A stretch of DNA of 64,000 nucleotides from Microvirga mediterraneensis (GCF_013520865.1 NZ_JACDXJ010000001.1:186001-250000), one strand, 5' to 3'. Positions 6,924 through 16,492 are shown, counted from the first letter of the stretch. Numbers and translations are program-made. Notes: a model not told the origin generated them from the letters alone.

Positions 6924-8951
6924 ATGAGACTCGAGAGCTTCGTTCGCGGAAGTTGGATGTCGCCCGGCCAGGACTTGGCCGACATTCACAGCGCCGTCAC
7001 CGGAAACGTCGTCGCCCAGGTCGCCAGCGGCGGCCTCGATATGGGCGAGGTGCTGGCCTATGCCCGTCAGGTCGGCGGTCCCGCCTTGCGGAAGCTCACC
7101 TTCCATCAGCGGGCGGAATTGCTGAAACGCCTTGCCATTTACTTGTCAGAGCGGAAGGAGCAACTCTATACGCTTTCCTTCCAGACCGGCACCACGCGAA
7201 CCGACAACTTCATCGACGTGGACGGCGGTATCGGCACCCTCTTCGTCTATGCCTCCAAGGGCCGCCGCGAACTGCCCAACACCACCTTCCTTCTGGATGG
7301 AAATGTCGAGGCGCTGTCAAAGGGTGGCAGCTTCGTCGGCCAGCACGTGATGACGCCGCTCCACGGCGTCGCCGTTCACATCAACGCCTTCAACTTCCCC
7401 TGCTGGGGCATGCTGGAAAAGCTCGCCCCCGCCATCCTGGCCGGCGTGCCGGTGGTCACGAAACCCGCGACGATTACGTCCTATGTGGCGCATGCCCTCG
7501 TGCGCATGATCGCGGAATCCCGCATCCTTCCGGACGGCGCCCTGCAATGCATCGTGGGCTCCACGGGCGATCTCTTCGACCACCTGACCTGCCAGGACGT
7601 GGTGTCGTTCACGGGCTCCGCCGACACGGCCCAGAAGCTACAGCGACACCCGGTCATCGCGCGGGAATCCGTCCGCTTCATCGCCGAGCGCGACTCGCTC
7701 AACGCGGCGATCCTCGCGCCCGACGCCGGACCGGGCACGCCTGAATTCGACCTCTTCATCAAGGAGGTCGCCAAGGAGATGACGGTCAAGGCCGGGCAGA
7801 AATGCACCGCCATCCGGCGCGCCATCGCGCCAAACACCCATGTTCCGGCCGTGATCGAGGCCCTGGGCGAGCGGCTGTCCAAGATCAAGGTCGGCAATCC
7901 CGAGCTGGAAGGCGTCCGCATGGGACCGGTCGTCGGCCTCGGGCAGCGCCGCGACGTGCTCGCTCAGGTGGCGAAGCTGCGCGCGGAAGCGGACATCGTC
8001 GTCGGCGATCCCGATAACTTCACGGTCGAGGGCGCGGACCGGGAACGCGGCGCCTTCCTTCCCCCACTCGTGCTGCATTGCCCGGACCCGATCCGGGCCA
8101 CCAACGTGCACAGCGTCGAGGCTTTCGGCCCCGTCTGCACCGTCATGGGCTATGACGGCCTCGATCAGGCCGTGGCCCTGGCCAACAAGGGCGACGGCAG
8201 CCTCGTCGCCTCGCTCTACACCTACGATCCCTCGGCTGCGGCCGATCTCGTCTTCGGCGTCGGCGCCTTCCACGGCCGTCTCGTGCTGATCGACCGCGAC
8301 TGCGCCAAGGAGCAGACGGGCCACGGCTCGCCGATGCCCCACATGGTCCATGGGGGACCAGGACGGGCCGGCGGCGGCGAGGAACTCGGCGGCATGCGCG
8401 GCGTGCACCATTACATGCAGCGCACGGCCCTGCAGGGTTCGCCCGCCATGCTCTCGCGTGTGACGCAAAGCTGGATCAAGGGCGCGCCGACCATCGAGGA
8501 GGGACGCCACCCCTTCCGCTACTATTTCGAGGATCTCGCCATCGGTCAGACCTTCGTCTCGAAGGAACGCACGATCACTCTCGAGGATATCGAGCATTTC
8601 GCAGAATTCACCGGCGACACCTTCTATGCTCACATGAGCGAGGAGGCGACGAAGAACCATCCGTTCTTCCCCGGCCGCGTGGCCCACGGCTATCTGCTCC
8701 TATCCTTCGCGGCAGGGCTCTTCGTCGACCCGGATCTCGGCCCGGTGCTTGCCAATTACGGTCTCGACTCCTTACGTTTCGTCAAGCCCGTGCAGCCGGG
8801 CGAGACCATCAAGGTCCGGCTGACGGCAAAATCCAAATCGCCGCGCAATGAGCAATACGGCGAGGTACGGTGGGACGTGGAGATCATGACGGACAAGGGT
8901 GAAACGGTTGCGACCTACGAGCTCCTTACGATGAACGCGGTGCGCCCATGA
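6924..8951 (+). CDS. paaZ: Bifunctional oxepin-CoA hydrolase / aldehyde dehydrogenase PaaZ
   Basis: A 675-residue ring-cleavage enzyme. The N-terminal aldehyde dehydrogenase domain (about 1-520) oxidises 3-oxo-5,6-dehydrosuberyl-CoA semialdehyde and has the nucleophile Cys294 in VKAGQKCTAIRR. The C-terminal MaoC-like hydratase (about 530-675) opens oxepin-CoA, with Asp565 and His570 in FTGDTFYAHM. Length and fusion order match PaaZ. Its stop overlaps the next start by 4 bp (ATGA), so the downstream beta-oxidation enzyme is translationally coupled. Confidence 0.96.
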   Translation: MRLESFVRGSWMSPGQDLADIHSAVTGNVVAQVASGGLDMGEVLAYARQVGGPALRKLTFHQRAELLKRLAIYLSERKEQLYTLSFQTGTTRTDNFIDVDGGIGTLFVYASKGRRELPNTTFLLDGNVEALSKGGSFVGQHVMTPLHGVAVHINAFNFPCWGMLEKLAPAILAGVPVVTKPATITSYVAHALVRMIAESRILPDGALQCIVGSTGDLFDHLTCQDVVSFTGSADTAQKLQRHPVIARESVRFIAERDSLNAAILAPDAGPGTPEFDLFIKEVAKEMTVKAGQKCTAIRRAIAPNTHVPAVIEALGERLSKIKVGNPELEGVRMGPVVGLGQRRDVLAQVAKLRAEADIVVGDPDNFTVEGADRERGAFLPPLVLHCPDPIRATNVHSVEAFGPVCTVMGYDGLDQAVALANKGDGSLVASLYTYDPSAAADLVFGVGAFHGRLVLIDRDCAKEQTGHGSPMPHMVHGGPGRAGGGEELGGMRGVHHYMQRTALQGSPAMLSRVTQSWIKGAPTIEEGRHPFRYYFEDLAIGQTFVSKERTITLEDIEHFAEFTGDTFYAHMSEEATKNHPFFPGRVAHGYLLLSFAAGLFVDPDLGPVLANYGLDSLRFVKPVQPGETIKVRLTAKSKSPRNEQYGEVRWDVEIMTDKGETVATYELLTMNAVRP

Positions 8952-11035
8952 CGGCGGCTTCGCCCGAGGATACCGGTCCGGTCAGGCTGATTTCCACGTA
9001 CCCGGTCGCCCTGATCGAAATCGACAATCCTCCGGTCAACGCTACGTCGCAGGCAGTCCGGGCGGGGTTGCTCGCGGCGATCCAGGAGGTCGACCACGAT
9101 CCCCGGATCGAAGCCGTGGTGATTGCCTGCGCGGGAAAAACCTTCGTGGCCGGGGCCGACATCCGCGAGTTCGGCCAGATTCCGCGCGAGCCGCACCTGC
9201 CCGACGTGATCAACGCCATCGAGGCCTGCGCCAAGCCCGTCGTCGCGGCCATCCAGGGCACGGCCCTCGGCGGCGGCTGCGAGATTGCCCTGGCCTGCCA
9301 TGCCCGCGTGGCCGAGCCGGGCGCGAGCCTGGGCCTGCCGGAGGTCAAGCTCGGGCTGGTGCCGGGAGCCGGCGGCACGCAGCGCCTGCCCCGGCTCGTC
9401 GGGCTGGAAGCAGCCCTGGACCTCGTCACCAGCGGACGCCCCGTCAAGGCGCAGGAAGCCCTGCGTCTCGGCCTCGTCGACCGGCTGTCGTCCGGCGATC
9501 TCCGCCAGGATGCGATGGCGCTGGCACGAGAGCTGATCGGCCAGCCGCTGCGCCGCACCGGCGAGCGGAGGGTGGCCCCGATGGATGTGGAAGCGGCATC
9601 GGCGAAAATCAAGGAAATCCGGAAGAAAGCCAGGGGCGCGGAAGCTCCGGGCAAGGCCGCGGACCTCGTTCTCCTGGCGGCAACCCTGCCGCTTCAGGAG
9701 GGCATGGCGCGGGAACGCGAGACTTTCCTGGAGCTGCGCTCCTCCGCGCAATCGGCGGCCCTGCGGCATGCCTTCTTTGCCGAGCGGGACGTCATGCGCC
9801 TGCCGGGCCTCGACAAGGTCGAGCCTCGCCCCGTCCGGAAGGTCGGGATCGTCGGGGCCGGGACCATGGGCTCCGGGATCGCCATTGCCTTTGCGGACGC
9901 CGGTTTCGACGTCAGGATCGTCGAGACGAGCGAACAGGCTCTTAGCGCCGGGCAGGCTCGGGTTAAGGACGTCTACGACAAGCAGGTTTCCAGCGGCCGG
10001 ATCACCCCGGACGCGCGGGACGAGCGATTGAAAGCCATTGGGTATGCGGTTGGTATCTCCTCCCTTTCGGACCGGGAGCTCGTCATCGAGGCGGTGTTCG
10101 AGGATCTGGAGGTCAAGCGCGCGCTTTTCCGCGATCTCGACGCCATTTTGCCAATTGGAACAATCCTGGCAACGAATACCAGTTACCTTGACATCTCGCT
10201 GATAGCCGCTGCCACATCGCGGCCGGCCGACGTGGTGGGCCTGCATTTCTTCAGCCCGGCCCACGTGATGAAGCTCCTCGAGATCGTCCGGACCGACGCG
10301 ACGGCCGCCGATGTGGTCGCGACGGGCCTCGCCCTCGCCAAGCGCCTGCGCAAGATCCCGGTGGTCTGCCGGGTCTGCGACGGCTTCGTCGGGAACCGGA
10401 TCCTGTCGCGCTATCGCCAGCAGGCGGAGTACCTGCTCGAGGAAGGCGCCTTGCCGCACGAGGTCGATGCCGCCCTTGAAGCCTTCGGCTTCCCGATGGG
10501 GCCCTTCGCCGTGTCCGACCTCGCCGGGCTCGACATCAATTGGGCGCGCCGCAAGCGCCTGGCGCCGACCCGCGATCCGCGCGAGCGCTACGTGGACATC
10601 GCCGACCGTCTCTGCGAGGCGGGCCGGTTCGGACGCAAGACCGGCGCGGGCTGGTATCGCTACGAGGGCGGCACGCGCGAGATCGACCCGGCCGTAACGG
10701 CGCTCGTGGAGGAATCCTCGCAGCGGCGCGGGCTCACGCGACGCCCCATTTCGGCGGAGGAGATCCAGTCGCGCATCCGCGCCGCCATCGTCAACGAAGC
10801 GTGCAAGATCCTCGACGAGCGCATCGTCGAGCGGCCGCTCGATGTCGACGTGGTGATGATGCACGGCTACGGCTATCCGGCCTGGCGCGGCGGTCCCCTG
10901 TTCGAGGCGGACCGCGTGGGATTGCAGCCGATCCTCGCGCAGGTGAAGGAGCGCGCCGCGCAGGACGGGCCGGGCTGGGAACCGGCCGAGAGTCTCGTCA
11001 GCCGCGCCGCGACGGGAGCGAAGTTCTATCCGTAA
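8948..11035 (+). CDS. Fused enoyl-CoA hydratase / 3-hydroxyacyl-CoA dehydrogenase (FadJ/FadB-like)
   Basis: A 695-residue multifunctional beta-oxidation enzyme. The N-terminal crotonase domain (about 15-190) has the oxyanion-hole stretches AGKTFVAGADIREFG and GTALGGGCEIALA and the catalytic Glu region GLPEVKLGLVPGAGGTQRLP. The C-terminal dehydrogenase has a Rossmann start VGIVGAGTMGSGIA (about 297), GLHFFSPAHVMKLLEIV and CDGFVGNRI. In this locus it probably replaces separate PaaF and PaaH in processing the C8 intermediates. No thiolase PaaJ or isomerase PaaG is visible; they may lie to the left or elsewhere. Confidence 0.85.
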   Translation: MTAASPEDTGPVRLISTYPVALIEIDNPPVNATSQAVRAGLLAAIQEVDHDPRIEAVVIACAGKTFVAGADIREFGQIPREPHLPDVINAIEACAKPVVAAIQGTALGGGCEIALACHARVAEPGASLGLPEVKLGLVPGAGGTQRLPRLVGLEAALDLVTSGRPVKAQEALRLGLVDRLSSGDLRQDAMALARELIGQPLRRTGERRVAPMDVEAASAKIKEIRKKARGAEAPGKAADLVLLAATLPLQEGMARERETFLELRSSAQSAALRHAFFAERDVMRLPGLDKVEPRPVRKVGIVGAGTMGSGIAIAFADAGFDVRIVETSEQALSAGQARVKDVYDKQVSSGRITPDARDERLKAIGYAVGISSLSDRELVIEAVFEDLEVKRALFRDLDAILPIGTILATNTSYLDISLIAAATSRPADVVGLHFFSPAHVMKLLEIVRTDATAADVVATGLALAKRLRKIPVVCRVCDGFVGNRILSRYRQQAEYLLEEGALPHEVDAALEAFGFPMGPFAVSDLAGLDINWARRKRLAPTRDPRERYVDIADRLCEAGRFGRKTGAGWYRYEGGTREIDPAVTALVEESSQRRGLTRRPISAEEIQSRIRAAIVNEACKILDERIVERPLDVDVVMMHGYGYPAWRGGPLFEADRVGLQPILAQVKERAAQDGPGWEPAESLVSRAATGAKFYP

Positions 11036-11069
11036 AGCCAAGCACGACTAAGAAGCGGGGGGATCCTTC

Positions 11070-11489
11070 ATGTTCGATCGGACGGCCGCAGAGGCCATGC
11101 TCGAAAGCGTGTTCGCGCCATGGGTGCAGGCGCTTGATCTCTCCATCGAGAGCCTCGACAAGGAGAGCGCAACCGTGCGCATGCGGTTCTCCGAAAGGCT
11201 CTGCCGCGACAACGGCGTGATCTGCGGCCAGGCTCTCATGAGCCTCGCCGACACCGCGATGGTGTTCGCCGTGTCCTCCGCCGGCGACGCCTACCGGCCG
11301 ATGACCACGGTCGACCAGACCATGCATTTCCTGCGTCCGGCGGCGAATGCCGACGTGCTGGCGGAGGCGAAGATCGTCCGACTCGGGCGCACCATGGCGT
11401 TCGGCAGCGTGACGCTCACCACCGACGGTGACGCGCGGCCCGTGGCGATGGCGCAGCTCGCCTATGCGCTGTTGGGTGAGGGTCGGTAG
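11070..11489 (+). CDS. paaI: PaaI-family hotdog thioesterase
   Basis: A 139-residue single-domain hotdog thioesterase. DNGVICGQALMSLADTAMVFAV is the helix with the family acidic residue, followed by MTTVDQTMHFLRPA. PaaI enzymes hydrolyse ring-hydroxylated phenylacetyl-CoA dead-end products and so relieve CoA trapping. It lies 34 bp after the fused beta-oxidation gene, with GCGGGGGGA before the ATG, and ends the paaZ operon. Confidence 0.85.
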   Translation: MFDRTAAEAMLESVFAPWVQALDLSIESLDKESATVRMRFSERLCRDNGVICGQALMSLADTAMVFAVSSAGDAYRPMTTVDQTMHFLRPAANADVLAEAKIVRLGRTMAFGSVTLTTDGDARPVAMAQLAYALLGEGR

Positions 11490-11503
11490 AGGCGGCGATC
11501 CTT

Positions 11504-11600
11504 TCACGTCATGGCCGGCCCAGTGCCGGCCATCTCAGTTGTGTGAGGCGGTGCGTTCGACAGAAGCGGGATCACCTGCACGAGGCCGGTGATGACACTG
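11504..11600. repeat. 97-bp bipartite palindromic element, copy 2
   Basis: Same architecture and length as copies 1 and 4: TCACGTCATGGCCGGC at the left end, a GCCGGCCCAGTGCCGGC hairpin, an unpaired centre, and CACCTGCACGAGGCCGGTG with ATGACACTGA at the right. It lies between the convergent ends of paaI and the Lrp-type gene and is oriented like copy 1. Confidence 0.7.
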
Positions 11601-11629
11601 AAGCGGCCCTTCCAACCGAGACTGCCTGC

Positions 11630-12085
11630 TCAAAACGGCAGCGCGACGCTCGTCTTGATCTCCTTGAGGATCACGTTGGTGCGCACGTAGCGGATGCCGG
11701 GCAGGCGGAACATGAACTCGTCGAGGAATGCGTTGTAGGCCTTCATGTCGCGCACGACGACGCGCAGGTGGTAATCGGCGTCGCCCGTGGTGGCGAAGCA
11801 TTCCAGGACCTCGGCGCGCTCCGTCACGCGCGACACGAACTCGTCGACGAATTTCGCATCGTGCCGTTCGAGCGATACGTGCAGGATCGCCGAGGTGGTA
11901 AACCCCGCTTTCTCCCGGTCAACCAGGGCCGAATAGCCCACGATCACGCCTGTCTCCTCGAGCGAGCGCACGCGCCGCCAGCAGGCTGAGGTGGACATGC
12001 CCACATCTTCGGCGAGCTGCTGGTTCGTCGTGCGCCCCTCCTTCTGGAGCTGCGCCAGAATATGCTCGTCCTGCCTGTCCAACAT
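11630..12085 (-). CDS. Lrp/AsnC-family transcriptional regulator
   Basis: A 151-residue feast/famine regulator. The N-terminal winged helix (about 1-60) starts LDRQDEHILAQLQKEGR and contains STSACWRRVRSLEETGVI. The C-terminal RAM ligand domain contains ATTGDADYHLRVVVRDMKAYNAFLDEF. It is divergent from the indolepyruvate oxidoreductase with about 157 bp between them, the usual arrangement for an Lrp-type protein controlling an amino-acid catabolic gene. An aromatic amino acid ligand is plausible but inferred. Confidence 0.9.
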   Translation of the reverse strand: MLDRQDEHILAQLQKEGRTTNQQLAEDVGMSTSACWRRVRSLEETGVIVGYSALVDREKAGFTTSAILHVSLERHDAKFVDEFVSRVTERAEVLECFATTGDADYHLRVVVRDMKAYNAFLDEFMFRLPGIRYVRTNVILKEIKTSVALPF

Positions 12086-12242
12086 GGCGCGCCTTCCTTG
12101 GATACTTTTGCCATTTATAGCGCATCCTCGAATGACATCTACCGCAGGATGCCGGTTTCCGGGAATGAATAGGAAACATCTACCAGCCGTTCGGGATTAT
12201 CCTGGAAGCAATAACGAATGCGCCCGCTTCGGGAGGAAGCCG

Positions 12243-15200
12243 ATGAAAAGCGTTCCGTCACTCGATTCCTATCAGCTCGCCGACCGCTATGCCCGCGAGG
12301 CGGGCCGGGTCTTCCTCACAGGCACCCAGGCCATCGTCCGCATCGTGCTCGACCAGGCCAAGCGCGACAGGGCGGCGGGGCTCGACACCGCCGGCTTCGT
12401 GTCCGGCTATCGTGGATCGCCGCTCGGCGGCGTCGATCTCGAACTCTGGCGCGTGAAGGAACAGCTGAAGGCGAACCGGATCGAGTTCCTGCCCGCCGTC
12501 AACGAGGACCTGGCCGCGACGGCGGTTCTCGGTTCGCAGCAGGTCGAGACCAGCCCCGACCGGCAGGTGCAGGGCGTGTTCGGCCTCTGGTACGGCAAGG
12601 GCCCGGGCGTCGACCGCTCCGGCGATGCGCTCAAGCACGGCAACGCCTACGGCTCGTCGCCCCATGGCGGCGTGCTGGTGATCGCAGGCGACGATCATGG
12701 CTGCGTGTCCTCCTCCATGCCGCATCAATCCGACGTCGCCTTCATGAGCTGGTTCATGCCGACGCTCCATCCGGCGAGCGTCGCGGAGTATCTCGAATAC
12801 GGCGAGTACGGTTATGCGCTCAGCCGCTTCTCCGGCATGTGGGTCGGCTTCAAGGCCGTATCGGAGATCGTCGAATCCGGCGCGTCCGTGGAGCTGCATC
12901 CGCCACGCCGGTTCATTGAGCCCGATTTCAACCCGCCGCCCGGCGGCCTGCATTACCGCTGGCCGGACCTGCCGGGGCCGCAGATCGAAGAACGCATGGA
13001 GGCGAAGAAGCACGCGGTCTATGCCTTCGCCAAAGCGAACCCCATCGACCGGCGCATCTACGACATCCCGAATGCGAGCTACGGCATCGTCACCGCCGGC
13101 AAGGCGCATCTCGACCTGATGGAGGCCCTGCGCCTCATCGGCCTCGACGATGCCGCCTGCCGGGCCCGCGGCATCGACATCTACAAGGTCGGCATGGTGT
13201 GGCCGCTCGCCCTGCACGATGCGCTGGAATTCGTGAAGGGCAAGCGCGAGATCCTCGTGATCGAGGAGAAGCGCGGCATCATCGAAAGCCAGTTCAAGGA
13301 ATATTTCTACGACTATCCGGGCTCGAAGCCCGAGCGCATGGTCGGCAAGCACGACGAGACCGGCGAGCGGCTCATCCCCTGGACGGGCGAGCTGTCGCCG
13401 CGCTTCCTCGCGGGCGTTCTCGCCCGGCGTCTCGACCCGATCTTCCCCGATCTCGGTCTCACGCAGCGCGCCGCCGCGCTGACGCCTGAGCCCGAGCGCG
13501 TGATCGCCGTTCCGGGCGCAACGCGCACGCCGTACTTTTGCTCCGGCTGCCCGCACAACACCTCGACCAAGGTGCCGGAGGGCTCGAAGGCGCTCGCGGG
13601 CATCGGCTGCCACTTCATGGCGAGCTGGATGGATCGCGAGACATCGTCCCTCATCCAGATGGGAGGCGAAGGCGTGAACTGGGCTGCCTCGTCGAAGTTC
13701 ACCGGCCAGGGCCACATCTTCCAGAACCTCGGCGAAGGCACCTATTACCATTCCGGCTCCATGGCGATCCGGCAGGCCATCGCGGCGGGCGCCAACATCA
13801 CCTACAAGATCCTGTTCAACGACGCGGTCGCCATGACGGGCGGCCAGCCGGTCGACGGGCCCGTGAGCGTCTACGCCATCGCGCACAGCGTGCGCGCCGA
13901 GGGCGTGTCGCGCATCGCGCTCGTGTCGGACCATCCGGAGAAGTTCAACGCCTCCGACCTGCCGAAGGGCGTGACGATCCATCCGCGCGAGGATCTCGAT
14001 GCGGTCCAGAAGGAACTTCGCACGATCTCCGGCGTCACGGTGCTGATCTACGAGCAGACCTGCGCGACGGAAAAGCGCCGCCGCCGCAAGCGCGGACAGA
14101 TGGAGGACCCGAAGCGCTTCGCCTACATCAACGACCTCGTCTGCGAAGGCTGCGGCGATTGCTCGGTGGCGTCCAACTGCCTGAGCGTCGAGCCGAAGGA
14201 GACGCCGTTCGGACGCAAGCGCAAGATCAACCTCTCCACCTGCAACAAGGACTTCTCCTGCCTGGAGGGATTCTGCCCCAGCTTCGTGACCGTGGAAGGC
14301 GCCACGCGCCGGGCGAAGGCCACGAGCGGCTTCGATGCCGCCGCGCGCGCGGCGTCCCTGCCCTCGCCTGCCCTTCCCGATCTTTCGAAGCCCTTCGATC
14401 TTCTCGTGACCGGCGTCGGCGGAACCGGCGTCGTCACCATCGGGGCGCTTATCAGCATGGCGGCGCATCTGGAAGGGCGCGGCGTCTCGGTGCTCGATTT
14501 CACGGGCTTCGCGCAGAAGTTCGGCCCCGTGCTGAGCTTCGTCCGCCTCGCGGAGAATCCCGATGCGCTGCATCAGGTGCGCATCGACCAGGGCGCGGCC
14601 GACGCGCTGATCGGCTGCGACGTCGTCGTCAGCTCCTCGCCCAAGGCGTCCGGCACCTATCGGCACGGCACGCGCGCCGTGGTCAATACCGCCGAGATGC
14701 CGACCGGCGACGTGGTGCGCTTCCGCGATGCGGATCTCGCCAGCCGCACGCGTCTTCGCGCCATCGAGCGCGTGATCGGCGTCGGCAACATGGCGACGCT
14801 CGACGCCAATGCTCTCGCCGAGACGCTGCTCGGCGATTCGGTCTACGCCAATGTGATGATGCTCGGCTTCGCGTGGCAGCAGGGCCTCGTGCCGGTGTCG
14901 TTCGAGGCTCTCTCCCGCGCCATCGCACTCAACGGCGTCACCGTCGAGCGCAACCGGCAGGCCTTCGCCTGGGGACGGCTGCTCTGCGCCGCTCCCGACG
15001 TCGTTCACCAGGTCGCGGGCGACAAGCCCCAGGAGGTCGAGACGCTCGACCAGGTGATCGCCCGGCGCGTCGCGTTCCTGACCGCTTACCAGAACGCCGC
15101 CTATGCGGGCCGCTTTGAATCCCTGGTGGCGCGGGTGCGCAAGGCCGAGGGCGCGCTCGGCTCCGAGGCGCTGACCGACGCGGTGGCGCGCTCGCTCTTC

Positions 15201-15713
15201 AAGCTCATGTCCTACAAGGACGAGTACGAGGTCGCGCGCCTCCACATGGAGACGGGCTTCCTCGACGAGCTCAAGCGGCAGTTCGAGGGCGACTTCACGG
15301 TGCATTATCATCTGGCGCCGCCGCTCCTGCCGGCGAAGCGCGATGCGCGCGGCCGCCCACGCAAACGCAGCTTCGGCCCCTGGCTCCAGACGCCCCTGTC
15401 GGTCCTGGCCAAACTAAAGGTGCTGCGCGGCACTCCGCTCGATGTCTTCGGCTACACGGCCGAGCGGCGCATGGAGCGGGCGCTCATCGGCTGGTACGAG
15501 GCGCAGATCGACAGGATCCTCGGCGCCCTCGGCCAACGGCCCTTCGCCGACCTTCTCGCCATCGCCAAGGCCCCGATGGACATCCGCGGCTACGGCCCGG
15601 TCAAGGAAGCCGCCATCCATCGGGTGCAGGCGGATGTGGAGCGTCTGTGGGAGCGCGCGGCGGCGCCCCCCGAGGCAATCGACAGCCGCGCGCCCCAGGC
15701 CGTTCGGGCTTGA
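12243..15713 (+). CDS. Indolepyruvate ferredoxin oxidoreductase, fused alpha/gamma form
   Basis: A 1156-residue thiamine-diphosphate enzyme that decarboxylates aryl-pyruvates (indole-, phenyl- or hydroxyphenylpyruvate) to aryl-acetyl-CoA. I start at 12243, preceded by GGGAGGAAG. Domains in order: pyruvate-oxidoreductase core (about 1-330); ThDP-binding part with CSGCPHNTST and GGEGVNWAASS (about 430-600); a ferredoxin-type Cys cluster starting Cys634 (CEGCGDCSVASNC, then CNKDFSCLEGFCPSF); a gamma domain from about 719 (LLVTGVGGTGVV); and a C-terminal extension found in the fused proteobacterial form. Next to the paa genes, it could deliver phenylacetyl-CoA from phenylalanine. Confidence 0.93.
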   Translation: MKSVPSLDSYQLADRYAREAGRVFLTGTQAIVRIVLDQAKRDRAAGLDTAGFVSGYRGSPLGGVDLELWRVKEQLKANRIEFLPAVNEDLAATAVLGSQQVETSPDRQVQGVFGLWYGKGPGVDRSGDALKHGNAYGSSPHGGVLVIAGDDHGCVSSSMPHQSDVAFMSWFMPTLHPASVAEYLEYGEYGYALSRFSGMWVGFKAVSEIVESGASVELHPPRRFIEPDFNPPPGGLHYRWPDLPGPQIEERMEAKKHAVYAFAKANPIDRRIYDIPNASYGIVTAGKAHLDLMEALRLIGLDDAACRARGIDIYKVGMVWPLALHDALEFVKGKREILVIEEKRGIIESQFKEYFYDYPGSKPERMVGKHDETGERLIPWTGELSPRFLAGVLARRLDPIFPDLGLTQRAAALTPEPERVIAVPGATRTPYFCSGCPHNTSTKVPEGSKALAGIGCHFMASWMDRETSSLIQMGGEGVNWAASSKFTGQGHIFQNLGEGTYYHSGSMAIRQAIAAGANITYKILFNDAVAMTGGQPVDGPVSVYAIAHSVRAEGVSRIALVSDHPEKFNASDLPKGVTIHPREDLDAVQKELRTISGVTVLIYEQTCATEKRRRRKRGQMEDPKRFAYINDLVCEGCGDCSVASNCLSVEPKETPFGRKRKINLSTCNKDFSCLEGFCPSFVTVEGATRRAKATSGFDAAARAASLPSPALPDLSKPFDLLVTGVGGTGVVTIGALISMAAHLEGRGVSVLDFTGFAQKFGPVLSFVRLAENPDALHQVRIDQGAADALIGCDVVVSSSPKASGTYRHGTRAVVNTAEMPTGDVVRFRDADLASRTRLRAIERVIGVGNMATLDANALAETLLGDSVYANVMMLGFAWQQGLVPVSFEALSRAIALNGVTVERNRQAFAWGRLLCAAPDVVHQVAGDKPQEVETLDQVIARRVAFLTAYQNAAYAGRFESLVARVRKAEGALGSEALTDAVARSLFKLMSYKDEYEVARLHMETGFLDELKRQFEGDFTVHYHLAPPLLPAKRDARGRPRKRSFGPWLQTPLSVLAKLKVLRGTPLDVFGYTAERRMERALIGWYEAQIDRILGALGQRPFADLLAIAKAPMDIRGYGPVKEAAIHRVQADVERLWERAAAPPEAIDSRAPQAVRA

Positions 15714-15724
15714 TGGCTGCTCCA

Positions 15725-15821
15725 CCACGTCATCACCGGGCTTGCCCCGGTGATCTCGGTTGATTGAGACACAGCGCTTCACGGCATCGAGATGGCCGGC
15801 ACTGGGCCGGCCATGACGTGG
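15725..15821. repeat. 97-bp bipartite palindromic element, copy 3 (inverted orientation)
   Basis: Same 97-bp element as the other three copies but reversed: the CACCGGGCTTGCCCCGGTG hairpin is on the left and GGCCGGCACTGGGCCGGCC on the right. The terminal inverted repeats are perfect here (CCACGTCAT and ATGACGTGG). It lies just downstream of the indolepyruvate oxidoreductase gene. Confidence 0.75.
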
Positions 15822-15826
15822 GGGGA

Positions 15827-15932
15827 TCATTCCCGGCCGGAGCGAAGCGGAGGGGAAGGGAAACCATAGCACCGAGCGTGATCGTGGATCCCCTTCCCGG
15901 CCCTAACGGGCCGCCGGGGATGACACTGATAT
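15827..15932. repeat. Second palindromic intergenic element (about 105 bp)
   Basis: An inverted-repeat element of a different family directly adjoins copy 3. The outer ends pair (ATCATTCCCGGC with GCCGGGGATGA) and inner arms GGGGAAGGG and CCCCTTCCC enclose ATAGCACCGAGCGTGATCG. Only one copy is visible here. It fills the gap before the first receiver gene; I see no gene in 15714-15973. Confidence 0.55.
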
Positions 15933-15973
15933 TCTCACGCACGCCGGAGGAAACGAAACGCCGCGCAGCCGCC

Positions 15974-16384
15974 TCACGATTCCTGGCTCACTCCGCCCTG
16001 CGTCGTCATCATGACCTTCGTCAGGGCGGCCACGAGATCATCCGGGAGAATGGGCTTGTGCAGGAACGCCGCGTTGGGCGGCATGTCACCGGGACCGGGA
16101 CCGGTCTTGCCGGAAATGACGAGGACGCCCACCTCGGGCCAGCCCTGGCGGACGAGGCGCGCGAACTCGAAGCCGTCGATGGAGCCCGGCATGTCCACGT
16201 CCGTGAGAACCGCCGAGATGTCGGGCCGCGTCTTCAGCACCTCGAAGGCCTCGTCGGCGTCCTGGGCCTCGACGACCCAGAACTCGGCCTCGCGCAGAAT
16301 ATCGACCTGCGTCAGACGGACGAGCGGCTCGTCTTCAACCAGGAGCACGACCGGCTGCCTTACAATTCTGCGATGGGGTTTCAT
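15974..16384 (-). CDS. Stand-alone response-regulator receiver (1 of 4)
   Basis: A 136-residue single receiver domain with no output domain. It has the acidic pocket LLVEDEP, the phospho-acceptor Asp in LTDVDMPG, the Ser in VISG and the Lys in HKP. The signature MPGSIDGFEFARLVRQGWPEVGVLVISG is shared in part with the other receivers nearby and resembles receivers fused to hybrid kinases. It probably acts as a phosphate sink, a phosphorelay step or a protein-interaction switch; partners are not visible. Confidence 0.85.
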   Translation of the reverse strand: MKPHRRIVRQPVVLLVEDEPLVRLTQVDILREAEFWVVEAQDADEAFEVLKTRPDISAVLTDVDMPGSIDGFEFARLVRQGWPEVGVLVISGKTGPGPGDMPPNAAFLHKPILPDDLVAALTKVMMTTQGGVSQES

Positions 16385-16492
16385 GCACGTTCAAACGGAC
16401 ATTTCCCGATCCGGTTCCCACGGCTCGCGCAGGCGTGAGGGCGTACTCTCAGAGGCAGGCGAGCATGATGTCGGTCCGATCGGCGGAGCCCT

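Noticed and set aside
8915..11041. A 708-codon minus-strand frame
   Set aside because: It mirrors the fused beta-oxidation gene almost end to end and has no family motifs.
12258..15311. A 1017-codon open frame on the minus strand
   Set aside because: It lies fully inside the well-supported indolepyruvate oxidoreductase gene. High-GC codon bias creates long antisense frames here; the product has no domain.
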